A stretch of 11,900 nucleotides of DNA from Gammaproteobacteria bacterium (GTDB lineage: Bacteria > Pseudomonadota > Gammaproteobacteria > Arenicellales > JAANXG01): positions 1-11,900 of the forward strand of contig JAANXG010000042.1 in the NCBI GenBank assembly GCA_018263405.1. The letters run 5' to 3'. The first letter of the stretch is position 1. Each line of letters opens with the position of its first letter. The notes below the pieces were generated by a model, which worked only from the letters and a program-made list of their open reading frames with translations, was not told the origin of the DNA and made no database searches. The position numbers and the translations under genes were made by a program. This document shows positions 1 to 6,571 of the stretch, one piece after another.

Positions 1-1
1 A

Positions 2-685
2 AATTTGTGTGACGAAGCACGTTTTACCGGTTACCGGATCGACGGCGGATATGCGACGCATGCGGTGGCGGATGCGCGCTACTGCTTCGAGATTCCCGAC
101 CGATACGACGATGCCCACGCCGCACCGTTGCTCTGCGCGGGTCTGATCGGATACCGGTCGCTGCGTATGGCCGGGCCCGGTGTCGACAGGCTCGGGATAT
201 ACGGCTTTGGCGCGGCTGCCCACGTCATCGCTCAGGTCGCCGTTCACCAGGGCGTGGAGATCTACGCGTTCGCCCGTCCGGGCGACCAAGCGGCGCGGCG
301 ATTTGCTCGAGACCTGGGGGCGGTCTGGAGTGGCGGATCGGACGAGAACCCCGGTGTCGAATTGGATGCCGCCCTTATCTTCGCCCCGGTGGGTTCGCTG
401 ATTCCCGCGGCCCTGAAACAGGTACGCAAGGGCGGCACGCTCGTGTGTGGGGGCATCCACATGTCGGAGATCCCTTCCTTTCCTTACCGTGACCTATGGG
501 GCGAGCGGTGCATTCGTTCCGTCGCCAACCTGACCCGCCGGGATGCGCGGGAGTTTCTTGATGTCGCGGCGGAGGTGCCTATCCAGTGCGAAGTCCACCC
601 CTACAAGCTGCGCGACGCCAACCGGGCCCTGGAGGACTTGCGCCACGGCAGGTTTCAGGGTGCCGCGGTGCTGGTTATGTCATAA
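2..685 (+). CDS. Zinc-dependent alcohol dehydrogenase (MDR superfamily), C-terminal part, 5'-truncated by window edge
   Basis: The reading frame is open from base 2, so the gene starts outside the window; about 227 residues are visible of a family usually near 330. The visible part opens with NLCDEARFTGYRIDGGYA, the segment that follows the structural-zinc region in medium-chain alcohol dehydrogenases. The Rossmann fold follows, with a GFGAAAH nucleotide-binding turn near visible residue 68. Family-typical stretches FAPVGSLIPAAL, GGIHMSEIP and WGERCIRSVANLTR come next. The catalytic zinc ligands lie upstream and cannot be checked. Members oxidise or reduce alcohols and aldehydes with NAD(P)H in the cytoplasm; the substrate here is unknown. 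It converges with upp (83-bp gap). Since the yeast URC pathway ends by reducing malonic semialdehyde to 3-hydroxypropionate, a reductase role is conceivable, but that is speculation from proximity. The family call is firm. Confidence 0.88.
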   Translation, partial: NLCDEARFTGYRIDGGYATHAVADARYCFEIPDRYDDAHAAPLLCAGLIGYRSLRMAGPGVDRLGIYGFGAAAHVIAQVAVHQGVEIYAFARPGDQAARRFARDLGAVWSGGSDENPGVELDAALIFAPVGSLIPAALKQVRKGGTLVCGGIHMSEIPSFPYRDLWGERCIRSVANLTRRDAREFLDVAAEVPIQCEVHPYKLRDANRALEDLRHGRFQGAAVLVMS

Positions 686-712
686 ACCGTTTCGGGTGCG
701 CATCGCGACGGC

Positions 713-734
713 ATCGCAACGCTTGCGATCGCAA
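713..734. repeat. Overlapping palindromes between convergent genes
   Basis: ATCGCAA, CGC, TTGCGAT form a perfect 7-bp stem with a 3-base loop (713-729). The right arm is also the left half of a 12-bp perfect palindrome, TTGCGATCGCAA (723-734). The element lies between the convergent adh-like gene and upp, so it could help end transcription from both sides, but no T-run follows on either strand. Treat it as a hairpin of unproven function. Confidence 0.35.
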
Positions 735-768
735 TGAGCCGCGCCGCTGCGGGGTCGTGCCGGGATTA

Positions 769-1401
769 TCACTTGGTCCCATACAGCCGGTCACCCGCAT
801 CGCCCAAGCCCGGCAGGATATAGCCGTGGTCGTTAAGACGCTCGTCGATGGCGGCAGTGAACAGCGGTACATCCGGGTGTGCCGCGCGAAAGGCCGTTAT
901 ACCTTCCGGAGCCGCGAGCAGGCATATGAATCGAACACGGTCGGCACCACGCTCTTTCAGCCGCTGGACCGCTGCGATCGCGGAATTACCGGTCGCGAGC
1001 ATGGGGTCGACGACTATGACCAATCGATCCGCGATGTCGTTCGGAACTTTGTAGTAATACTCCACCGCGACAAGCGTATCCGGGTCTCGATACAGACCCA
1101 CGTGTCCGACGCGGGCCGAGGGTAACAATTCGATCATGCCTTCAAGCAGGCCGATACCGGCGCGCAGGATCGCGACGAAGCACAACTTCTTGCCGGCAAG
1201 CATCGGCGCATCCATGCCGGCCAGTGGGGTCTCGATGCGTGCATGGGTGATGGGCAGGTCGCGTGTGATTTCATACGCCAGGAGATGCGCCACCTCCCGC
1301 ATCAGGCTGCGGAAATCCTGAGTCGAAGCGTCCTTGCGGCGCATCAGTGTGAGCTTATGCTGAATCAGGGGATGATCGATTACGGTTACGTCGTTATCCA
1401 C
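769..1401 (-). CDS. upp: Uracil phosphoribosyltransferase (Upp / Urc6-type)
   Basis: This cytoplasmic enzyme joins uracil to PRPP to give UMP and pyrophosphate. Starting at the GTG at 1401 the protein has 210 residues, the usual family size, and aligns end to end with E. coli Upp. Landmarks are HPLIQHKLTLMR (10-21), AILRAGIGLLEGM (77-89), the PRPP-binding loop VDPMLATGNS (131-140), LLAAPEGI (161-168) and the uracil-binding C-terminus GYILPGLGDAGDRLYGTK (193-210). An in-frame ATG at 1518 would add 39 residues absent from the family and lies upstream of a TATAAT at 1462-1467, so I reject it. Ribosome-site evidence is weak: the SD-like GCGAG sits in the loop of a small ATCAA/TTGAT hairpin (1406-1420) just before the GTG, so a TTG at 1413 cannot be excluded. 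In this setting it probably commits uracil to the URC degradation route as well as to salvage. Confidence 0.95.
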   Translation of the reverse strand: MDNDVTVIDHPLIQHKLTLMRRKDASTQDFRSLMREVAHLLAYEITRDLPITHARIETPLAGMDAPMLAGKKLCFVAILRAGIGLLEGMIELLPSARVGHVGLYRDPDTLVAVEYYYKVPNDIADRLVIVVDPMLATGNSAIAAVQRLKERGADRVRFICLLAAPEGITAFRAAHPDVPLFTAAIDERLNDHGYILPGLGDAGDRLYGTK

Positions 1402-1461
1402 GGTTATCAACTCGCTTGATGTAAAAGTAGCACTGCGCGCCGGAATGAACAGTAAAGGATC

Positions 1462-1467
1462 ATTATA
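1462..1467 (-). promoter_or_regulatory. Candidate -10 box for upp (TATAAT)
   Basis: On the minus strand this is a perfect TATAAT about 60 bases upstream of the chosen upp GTG. The -35 is poor: TTCCCT at 1485-1490 with a 17-base spacer matches TTGACA only weakly. If used, transcription would begin near 1455, which leaves out the upstream ATG at 1518 and supports the 210-residue Upp. Confidence 0.45.
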
Positions 1468-1637
1468 GGCCGTCCGTTGTTTGAAGGGAAAGACAACCCT
1501 GTCCCCACATTTTTGCACGGGTTATTGGGACCGCTTGTTCATTCCATCGCTACAGTCTTTGCCCGCTTGGCGAGATTCAATACATTGCCGCGGGCTGCGA
1601 CGCTACCCTGCGAAGCTGGTTCCGCGTGCGAGCGGGC

Positions 1638-1666
1638 TTGACTTCGATGCCGGGCGCTCGGATCAT
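1638..1666 (+). promoter_or_regulatory. Candidate sigma-70 promoter for the ABC importer operon
   Basis: TTGACT (1638-1643) and GATCAT (1661-1666) are separated by exactly 17 bases and match the -35 and -10 consensus at 5/6 and 4/6. The predicted start near 1673 leaves a leader of about 85 bases before the ATG at 1759. TGCCGG copies that flank the -10 could be operator half-sites. This rests on sequence resemblance only. Confidence 0.4.
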
Positions 1667-1758
1667 TGCCGGCAAAAGTCTGACTGGGGTTATTGCTTCG
1701 CAGCTTTACGATAAAAAACTATTTTTTTGACCCTTCCACCGTCTGCCGGAGGACAACA

Positions 1759-2760
1759 ATGAAAATCAATATGAACTCGCTCTGTCGCCGTATTCTTGCT
1801 GCGGCCTTCACCGTCGTGTTGGCCACTGGCGCCGGCCGGGCGCTCGCTGCCGAGAACCTCCGTGTCGCGGCGGTCTTCGAAACACCCATCGAGGAACCCT
1901 GGGTGAACCAGATCCATGTGGCGTTGAAAAAGGCGGAAGAGGAGCTTGGGATCGAGTACACCTGGTCCGAGAGCGTCAAAGCGGCCGACTTTGCGCGCGT
2001 GATGCGCGAGTACGCCGAAGGAGGGTATGACCTGATCATGGGCGATGCCTTCGGTGCCGAGCGGATCGCTCGCCGGGTGGCGAAGTCTTACCCCGACACG
2101 GCGTTTGTGTTCGGTTCCGGTATCGGCCCGGCGGACCCGAATTTCGCGGTATTCGACAACTGGATACACGAACCCGCCTATCTCGCGGGGATGATCGCCG
2201 GCAAGCTCACCGAGAAAAACACGATCGGCGCCGTTGCGGCCATGACGATCCCTGAGGTCAACCGCCTCTGCAACGCGTTTTGCGCCGGCGCGAAGGAAGT
2301 GAACGCGGACGTGAAATGCAAGTTTTCGTTCATCGGCTCGTTTTTCGATCCGCCGAAAGCCAAAGAGGCCGCACTGGCGCAGATCGACCAGGGCGTGGAT
2401 GTGATCTACGCCGAGCGCTTCGGCGTCATCGAGGCCGCTGCGGAGAGAGGTATTCGGGCGATCGGCAATATGTCGGACCAGCGTGAGCTGGCCCCCGAAA
2501 CCGTGGTGACCAGTGTGGTCTGGGATATGTGGCCGACGGTCAAGCAGGTGGTGAATGTGGTCCAGGCCGGCGTGTTTACCGCGCAGGACTTTGGACAGTT
2601 TTCCTACATGAGCAAGGGAGGCTCCTTTCCGGCCCCCTACCACGAGTGGGAGGACAAGTTGCCGGAGGAGGTGAAATCGATGGTGGCCGAGCGTACGCAG
2701 GAAATACTGGACGGTACGTTCCGAGTGCCCATCGACGAAAGCACACCGAAGTCGGAATAA
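1759..2760 (+). CDS. BMP/PnrA-family ABC transporter substrate-binding protein (probable pyrimidine or nucleoside importer)
   Basis: This is the periplasmic receptor that hands ligand to the importer encoded just downstream. The ATG at 1759 has a strong ribosome site, GGAGGA at 1748-1753, with a 5-base spacer. The 333-residue precursor begins with a classical signal peptide (positive residues SLCRR, hydrophobic core 12-24, likely cut after GRALA near residue 30). There is no lipobox cysteine, so it is probably soluble, unlike the lipoprotein BmpA/PnrA types. Family features are VAAVFETPIEEPWVNQ near the mature N-terminus, HEPAYLAGMIAGKLT (137-151), GAKEVNADV (177-185), a GVDVIYAERFGVIEAA segment (212-227) and IGNMSDQ (235-241). 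The BMP family mostly binds nucleosides. The neighbours Upp, the cytosine deaminase, Urc1 and Urc4 suggest uracil, cytosine or a pyrimidine nucleoside, which is inference. A terminator-like hairpin follows the gene, so it may be expressed above the rest of the operon. Confidence 0.9.
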   Translation: MKINMNSLCRRILAAAFTVVLATGAGRALAAENLRVAAVFETPIEEPWVNQIHVALKKAEEELGIEYTWSESVKAADFARVMREYAEGGYDLIMGDAFGAERIARRVAKSYPDTAFVFGSGIGPADPNFAVFDNWIHEPAYLAGMIAGKLTEKNTIGAVAAMTIPEVNRLCNAFCAGAKEVNADVKCKFSFIGSFFDPPKAKEAALAQIDQGVDVIYAERFGVIEAAAERGIRAIGNMSDQRELAPETVVTSVVWDMWPTVKQVVNVVQAGVFTAQDFGQFSYMSKGGSFPAPYHEWEDKLPEEVKSMVAERTQEILDGTFRVPIDESTPKSE

Positions 2761-2777
2761 ACGGCATCGAACAGGCG

Positions 2778-2814
2778 GGGACGCCCCGTAGCATGCGGCG
2801 GGTGCGTCCCTTTT
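2778..2814 (+). terminator. Hairpin plus T-run after the binding-protein gene (intra-operon terminator or attenuator)
   Basis: GGGACGCCCCG (2778-2788) pairs with CGGG-T-GCGTCCC (2799-2810). This gives an 11-bp stem with one bulged T and a 10-base loop, followed at once by TTTT (2811-2814), a rho-independent terminator shape. The GTG of the ATPase gene is only 9 bases further on. Partial termination or 3'-end protection here would raise binding protein over ATPase and permeases, as in many ABC import operons. Confidence 0.7.
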
Positions 2815-2822
2815 AGGGTTTC

Positions 2823-4343
2823 GTGAACGGCGCCACACGACTTCTTTCGATGCGAGGCATCGAAAAACGCTTCGGATCGCTGCGCGCCAACGCCTCCGTG
2901 GATCTCGAGCTTCGTAGCGGGGAGGTGCTCGGGCTGCTCGGCGAGAACGGCGCCGGCAAGACTACGCTCATGAACGTGCTATTCGGTATGTACAGCGCCG
3001 ATGCCGGCCGCATCGATATTCTCGGTGCGCCCGTGGGGCTATCGCGGCCGGCCGACGCCCTCGCCGCGGGTATCGGCATGGTGCACCAGCACTTTCATCT
3101 CGTGCTACGTCATTCGGTGCTCGAGAATCTCATGGCGGGCGAGCCGGGTAAGCGCGGACGGTTGGACGTCGATGGCGCGCACGCACGCCTCGCCGAAGTA
3201 TCCCACCGTTATGGGCTGGAACTCGATGCAGGCGCACTGGTGGGCGACCTTAGCGTCGGCGAGCAGCAGCGTCTGGAGATCGTCAAGGCGCTGTTTCGCG
3301 GCGCGCGCATTCTGATTCTCGACGAGCCGACGTCGGTGCTGACGCCGCGGCAAACCGAAAGCCTTTTCGGGGCCATCCGTGCCATGGCGGACGACGGCGT
3401 TGGAATTATTTTTATCAGCCATAAGCTGAACGAAGTGCTCGCCATCGCCGATCGCCTGACAGTCATGCGCCGCGGCGAGGTCGTGGCCAATTTAGACAAT
3501 GACCGCTCGTTGACCCGGCAAAAGCTCGCTGAACTCATGTGCGGCCATCCGATTCTGCCGCCGGCCAAGCAGTCGATAAGGCCGGGGCGCGTGCTGCTCG
3601 AGCTTTTTAACGTCGGCATTGACGGCGGCCGGGGCCGGGAGCCGAAGCTTTCCGGTGTTTCGCTTCGGATTCGCGCCGGCGAGATTGTCGGCGTTGCCGG
3701 CGTTTCCGGCAACGGCCAGCGTGAGCTGGCGGAAGCGATTGCAGGGGTTATCGTGCCCAATCGAGGGCGCATCGAAGTCGACGGCAAGGCGGTGCGGGCA
3801 AAAAGTCCGCGTACGATGCAGCGCCTGGGTGTCGCCCATATTCCCGAGGACCGCACGGGCGCCGGTCTGCTCACTACACTGCCACTCAGCGACAGTGTCA
3901 TGTTGTCGCTTGTGCACAGGCATCCGTTCAGTCGTTTCGGCTGGTTGAACCGGAAAGCGGTACGCATGTTCGTGCTCGATCAAATCGAAAAATTCGACAT
4001 CCAGAGCGAAGGCCCGAACGTGCGCACGGGCACCCTTTCCGGCGGCAACTTGCAAAAGGCCCTGCTTGCCCGGGAGCTTGCTTTCGATCCGCTGGTGCTT
4101 GTTGCCGCACAGCCGACTCGGGGATTGGACGTCGCGGCGCTGGAGTTCGTGCACGAGCAGTTTCTAAAAATCCGCGCCGAACAACGCGGCGTGCTGCTCA
4201 TCAGCGAGGATTTGGAGGAGCTTTTCTCTTTGTCCGACCGCATCGTGGTGATGTACGAAGGGCAAGCGGTGGGAGACCTGGAAGCCGGCGCAACGACGCC
4301 GGCCGAGGTGGGTTTGCTTATGGCGGGCGCGCAAGCGGCATGA
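2823..4343 (+). CDS. ABC transporter ATP-binding protein, two ABC domains (nucleoside/sugar-type importer)
   Basis: This 506-residue cytoplasmic ATPase powers the importer, with the tandem-domain design of the RbsA/MglA/NupA type. Domain 1 has Walker A GENGAGKTT (40-48), a Q-loop near 88-90 (VHQH), signature LSVGEQQR (143-150), Walker B LILDEPT (164-170) and the switch histidine H200. Domain 2 is the usual degenerate partner: Walker A is GVSGNGQRE (293-301, lysine missing), the signature is LSGGNLQK (405-412), and Walker B reads LVAAQPTRGLD. It is therefore expected to hold one competent and one weak ATP site, which is normal for the family. The GTG start at 2823 has AGGG at 2815-2818. An ATG at 2850 is possible but would trim the first beta strand. 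It lies 62 bp after the binding-protein gene and 32 bp before permease 1. Confidence 0.92.
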   Translation: MNGATRLLSMRGIEKRFGSLRANASVDLELRSGEVLGLLGENGAGKTTLMNVLFGMYSADAGRIDILGAPVGLSRPADALAAGIGMVHQHFHLVLRHSVLENLMAGEPGKRGRLDVDGAHARLAEVSHRYGLELDAGALVGDLSVGEQQRLEIVKALFRGARILILDEPTSVLTPRQTESLFGAIRAMADDGVGIIFISHKLNEVLAIADRLTVMRRGEVVANLDNDRSLTRQKLAELMCGHPILPPAKQSIRPGRVLLELFNVGIDGGRGREPKLSGVSLRIRAGEIVGVAGVSGNGQRELAEAIAGVIVPNRGRIEVDGKAVRAKSPRTMQRLGVAHIPEDRTGAGLLTTLPLSDSVMLSLVHRHPFSRFGWLNRKAVRMFVLDQIEKFDIQSEGPNVRTGTLSGGNLQKALLARELAFDPLVLVAAQPTRGLDVAALEFVHEQFLKIRAEQRGVLLISEDLEELFSLSDRIVVMYEGQAVGDLEAGATTPAEVGLLMAGAQAA

Positions 4344-4375
4344 GTCGCTCCCAATAGGCTGCTTCTGGTCGAGCG

Positions 4376-5443
4376 ATGCGCATCCGGCTCGAGACTCGCT
4401 TCATAACGCCCGCCTGGCTGAACTTTGTGTTGCCGGTCATCGCGGTGTTCGCCACCCTGGTTCTGTGCGGCGGTCTCGTCGTTGCTGCCGGAGCCGATGT
4501 CTTTGAGGCGTACACGGCCCTGTTCAAAGGGGCCTTCGGTAACCGGTTCAATTTTGTCGAGACCCTGGTAAAAGCCGCACCGCTGGTGTTCACCGGTCTC
4601 GCCGTGGCGGTCGCTTTTCGTGCCAGGTTCTGGAATATCGGCGCCGAGGGCCAATTGCTTGCCGGCGCCATGGCGGCGGCATTCATCGGTGCGCGGGAAG
4701 GACTTCCCACGTGGTCGCTGGTGCCGTCAATGCTTGTCGGCGGTGCGCTTGCCGGGGGGGTCTGGGCGAGCATCCCCGCGTTGCTGAAGGTGCGCCTCAA
4801 AGTCGACGACGTTGTCGCTACGCTGATGCTGAACTTCGTCATCTTCTATGCCATGATGGCACTGCTCAGCGGTCCCTGGAAGGATTCCCTGAGTGGTTAT
4901 CCCGATTCGCCGGACATACGCATGGTCGCCGAATTTCCGATCCTTTTGGAAACGACGCGGCTGCACCTGGGTGTCCTGCTCGCCGCCCTTGGTGCGGTTG
5001 TGGTATGGCTCGTGATGACCCGCACCACCTTCGGGTTCGCCATCCGCGCAGTCGGCGAAAACACCCGCGCCGCGGCGCATGGCGGTATACCCGTGAATCG
5101 CGTGGTGCTCTTTACCGCGGTGCTGTCCGGCGGCCTTGCGGGTCTCGCCGGCGTCGGCGAGGTAGCGGGGTTGCACTTTCAGGTGATGGCGACGTTGTCA
5201 CCGGGTTACGGGTACACCGGTATCGTCATCGCCATGCTCGCGCGCCTCAACCCATTGGGTGTCGTGCCTGCCGCGATCTTCTTCGCTGCTATCGCCACCG
5301 GCGCCGAATCCATGTCACGCGCCACCGGCGTGCCGGTGTTCCTCGCCGATGTCATCCAGGGCGCGTCGCTCATTTGCATGCTGGTGGCGCTTTTGTTTAC
5401 GCAGTACAGGGTGCGTCTGAAAACGGTAATGCGTAATGCATAA
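4376..5443 (+). CDS. ABC transporter permease 1 (BPD_transp_2 family)
   Basis: This inner-membrane channel subunit of the importer has 355 residues and about 8-10 hydrophobic spans. Family marks are FRARFWNIGAEGQLLAGA (81-98), KVDDVVATLMLNFV (142-155) and the ATPase-coupling loop RAVGENTRAAAHGGI (224-238), then a glycine-rich helix LSGGLAGLAGVGE. These match the larger of the two permeases in NupB/C-like and YufP/Q-like systems. The ATG at 4376 has only a weak ribosome site (GAGCG directly upstream). It lies 32 bp after the ATPase gene in the same operon and should pair with permease 2 as a heterodimer. Substrate cannot be read from the sequence; a pyrimidine compound is inferred from context. 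Confidence 0.9.
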   Translation: MRIRLETRFITPAWLNFVLPVIAVFATLVLCGGLVVAAGADVFEAYTALFKGAFGNRFNFVETLVKAAPLVFTGLAVAVAFRARFWNIGAEGQLLAGAMAAAFIGAREGLPTWSLVPSMLVGGALAGGVWASIPALLKVRLKVDDVVATLMLNFVIFYAMMALLSGPWKDSLSGYPDSPDIRMVAEFPILLETTRLHLGVLLAALGAVVVWLVMTRTTFGFAIRAVGENTRAAAHGGIPVNRVVLFTAVLSGGLAGLAGVGEVAGLHFQVMATLSPGYGYTGIVIAMLARLNPLGVVPAAIFFAAIATGAESMSRATGVPVFLADVIQGASLICMLVALLFTQYRVRLKTVMRNA

Positions 5444-5482
5444 CGCGGGTAGGAACGGCAACCGCTGTGGTAGCGATGCTCC

Positions 5483-6427
5483 ATGAGCGAAATCCTCGAA
5501 CAAATTTTCCAGATCGGTTTCTTCACCGCCATGCTGCGGGTCGCGACGCCGTTGTTGCTGGCGACGCTGGGGGAGATGTTCAGCGAGCGGGCCGGCGTTT
5601 TGAACCTTGGTATCGAGGGGATCATGCTGCTGGGGGCCATGGTTGGATTCGCCGCCGGATACTTCAGCGGGAGTCTTTGGCTTGGGATCGTCGCGGCGGC
5701 GGTGACGGGGATTGCGTTCGGTGGACTCATGGGCCTGCTCACGGTGTCGCTGGGCCTGAGTCAGCACGTTTCAGGACTGGGCATCACGCTTCTTTGCTCG
5801 GGCCTCGCCTTTTTCGGGTACCGGCTGATATTCGGCCAGCCCTCGCAGCCGCCCCACGTCGACGCGTTCGAGTCCGTGCCCTTGCCCTGGTTCTCCGACA
5901 TTCCTTTCATTGGGCCGATTTTGTTCGATCACGTGACACTGGTGTATATCGCTTTCCTGCTCGTGCCCTTCGCCGCATTCTTGCTGTATCGCACGCCGTG
6001 GGGGTTGAACCTTCGCACCGTCGGGGAAAATTTGCAGGCGGCCGCCTCGGCCGGTGTGTCGGTGGCGTGGAAGCGTTACCAGGCGTTGATGATATCCGGC
6101 GCTCTGTTCGGTATCGCCGGGGCGTATTTTTCCCTGGCGCAGTTCAACGCGTTTACCTTTGGTGTCATTTCCGGACGTGGCTGGGTGTGTATCGCGCTGG
6201 TTGTGCTGGGCCGTTGGGATCCTTGGCGCTGTGCCTTCGCCGCGCTGCTCTTCGGCGCCGTGGACGCCCTTCAACTCAGGCTCCAGTCCAGCGGTATCAT
6301 AGATTTGCCGTTCCAGGTATTTCTGTTGCTGCCGTTCCTCGTTACCGTGGTCGCCATGGCGGTGTTGGCGCGAAATGCCCGTGCTCCGGCTTCGTTGCTG
6401 GTGCCCTACCGCAAGGAGGAGCGCTAG
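5483..6427 (+). CDS. ABC transporter permease 2 (BPD_transp_2 family)
   Basis: This is the second channel subunit, 314 residues. It shows the family opening RVATPLLLATLGEMFSERAG, then NLGIEGIMLLGA (41-52), and the coupling loop TVGENLQAAASAGVSV (179-194), which parallels the GEN loop of permease 1. Several hydrophobic spans run to a basic tail (YRKEER). The ATG at 5483 is chosen because the family motif begins soon after it; an ATG at 5475 is out of frame. It follows permease 1 by 39 bp and closes the transporter part of the operon, 144 bp ahead of the Urc1-like gene. A long overlapping frame (to 6567) is a high-GC shadow. Confidence 0.9.
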   Translation: MSEILEQIFQIGFFTAMLRVATPLLLATLGEMFSERAGVLNLGIEGIMLLGAMVGFAAGYFSGSLWLGIVAAAVTGIAFGGLMGLLTVSLGLSQHVSGLGITLLCSGLAFFGYRLIFGQPSQPPHVDAFESVPLPWFSDIPFIGPILFDHVTLVYIAFLLVPFAAFLLYRTPWGLNLRTVGENLQAAASAGVSVAWKRYQALMISGALFGIAGAYFSLAQFNAFTFGVISGRGWVCIALVVLGRWDPWRCAFAALLFGAVDALQLRLQSSGIIDLPFQVFLLLPFLVTVVAMAVLARNARAPASLLVPYRKEER

Positions 6428-6447
6428 TGACGGGGTACACTATGGGT

Positions 6448-6477
6448 GTGTCACAAGCGTTACGGTTGGCGTATATT
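6448..6477 (+). promoter_or_regulatory. Weak candidate promoter upstream of the Urc1-like gene
   Basis: GTGTCA (6448-6453) and TATATT (6472-6477) lie 18 bases apart, matching -35 and -10 at 4/6 and 5/6. This would allow urc1 to be transcribed apart from the importer. The 144-bp gap before urc1 fits an extra control point, but the match is modest. Confidence 0.25.
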
Positions 6478-6536
6478 CCGCTCTTTCGCCCGTGCCGCAG
6501 ACACGGTCGCCGCCGGGAAAACTACCGTTCGAGAGC

Positions 6537-6556
6537 CGGCTATACGGTTCTAGCCG
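6537..6556 (+). promoter_or_regulatory. Inverted repeat just upstream of the Urc1-like start
   Basis: CGGCTA (6537-6542) and TAGCCG (6551-6556) form a 6-bp perfect inverted repeat with an 8-base loop, ending 15 bases before the ATG at 6572. It could be an operator or a leader hairpin that affects translation. The gene lacks a clear Shine-Dalgarno sequence (only AAAG in the expected area). Confidence 0.3.
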
Positions 6557-6571
6557 ATAAAGTTTAATACC

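Larger units (their letters stand above)
1402..1758. promoter_or_regulatory. Divergent intergenic control region between upp and the ABC importer
   Basis: This is a 357-bp stretch with no convincing gene. It holds one candidate promoter for each flanking gene (listed separately), a small ATCAA/TTGAT inverted repeat at 1406-1420, and an AT-rich tract (AAAAAACTATTTTTTT, near 1713-1728) just upstream of the binding-protein ribosome site. TGCCGG occurs twice, near 1648 and 1667, around the candidate importer -10; the second copy is part of the 8-bp palindrome TGCCGGCA. These would suit a regulator shared by upp and the importer, but no regulator gene is in the window. I do not recognise a known riboswitch. 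Confidence 0.5.

Noticed and set aside
1402..1518. In-frame N-terminal extension of upp from an ATG at 1518 (39 extra residues)
   Set aside because: The extension has no counterpart in Upp proteins, and a perfect TATAAT (1462-1467) lies inside it, so the transcript probably starts downstream.
1481..1714. 77-codon plus-strand frame in the upp/importer intergenic region
   Set aside because: No family resemblance or ribosome site, and it spans both candidate promoters.
1402..1758. Possible riboswitch (guanidine, purine or other) in the importer leader
   Set aside because: I could not find conserved core sequences of any riboswitch I know; only generic short inverted repeats are present.
1690..2838. 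Long antisense frame (382 codons) opposite the binding-protein gene
   Set aside because: It is an arginine/histidine-rich high-GC shadow with no family motif; the plus-strand gene has a signal peptide, strong ribosome site and family match.
3209..3967. 252-codon antisense frame inside the ATPase gene
   Set aside because: Serine/arginine/proline-rich shadow of a strongly conserved ABC ATPase.
5467..6567. 366-codon plus-strand frame overlapping permease 2
   Set aside because: Arginine-rich shadow frame; the overlapping frame at 5483 encodes a clear membrane permease.
6427..6567. Short frame (GTG at 6427 or ATG at 6442) between permease 2 and urc1
   Set aside because: About 41-46 codons, very arginine-rich at the centre, no ribosome site and no recognised similarity; better read as leader or promoter region.
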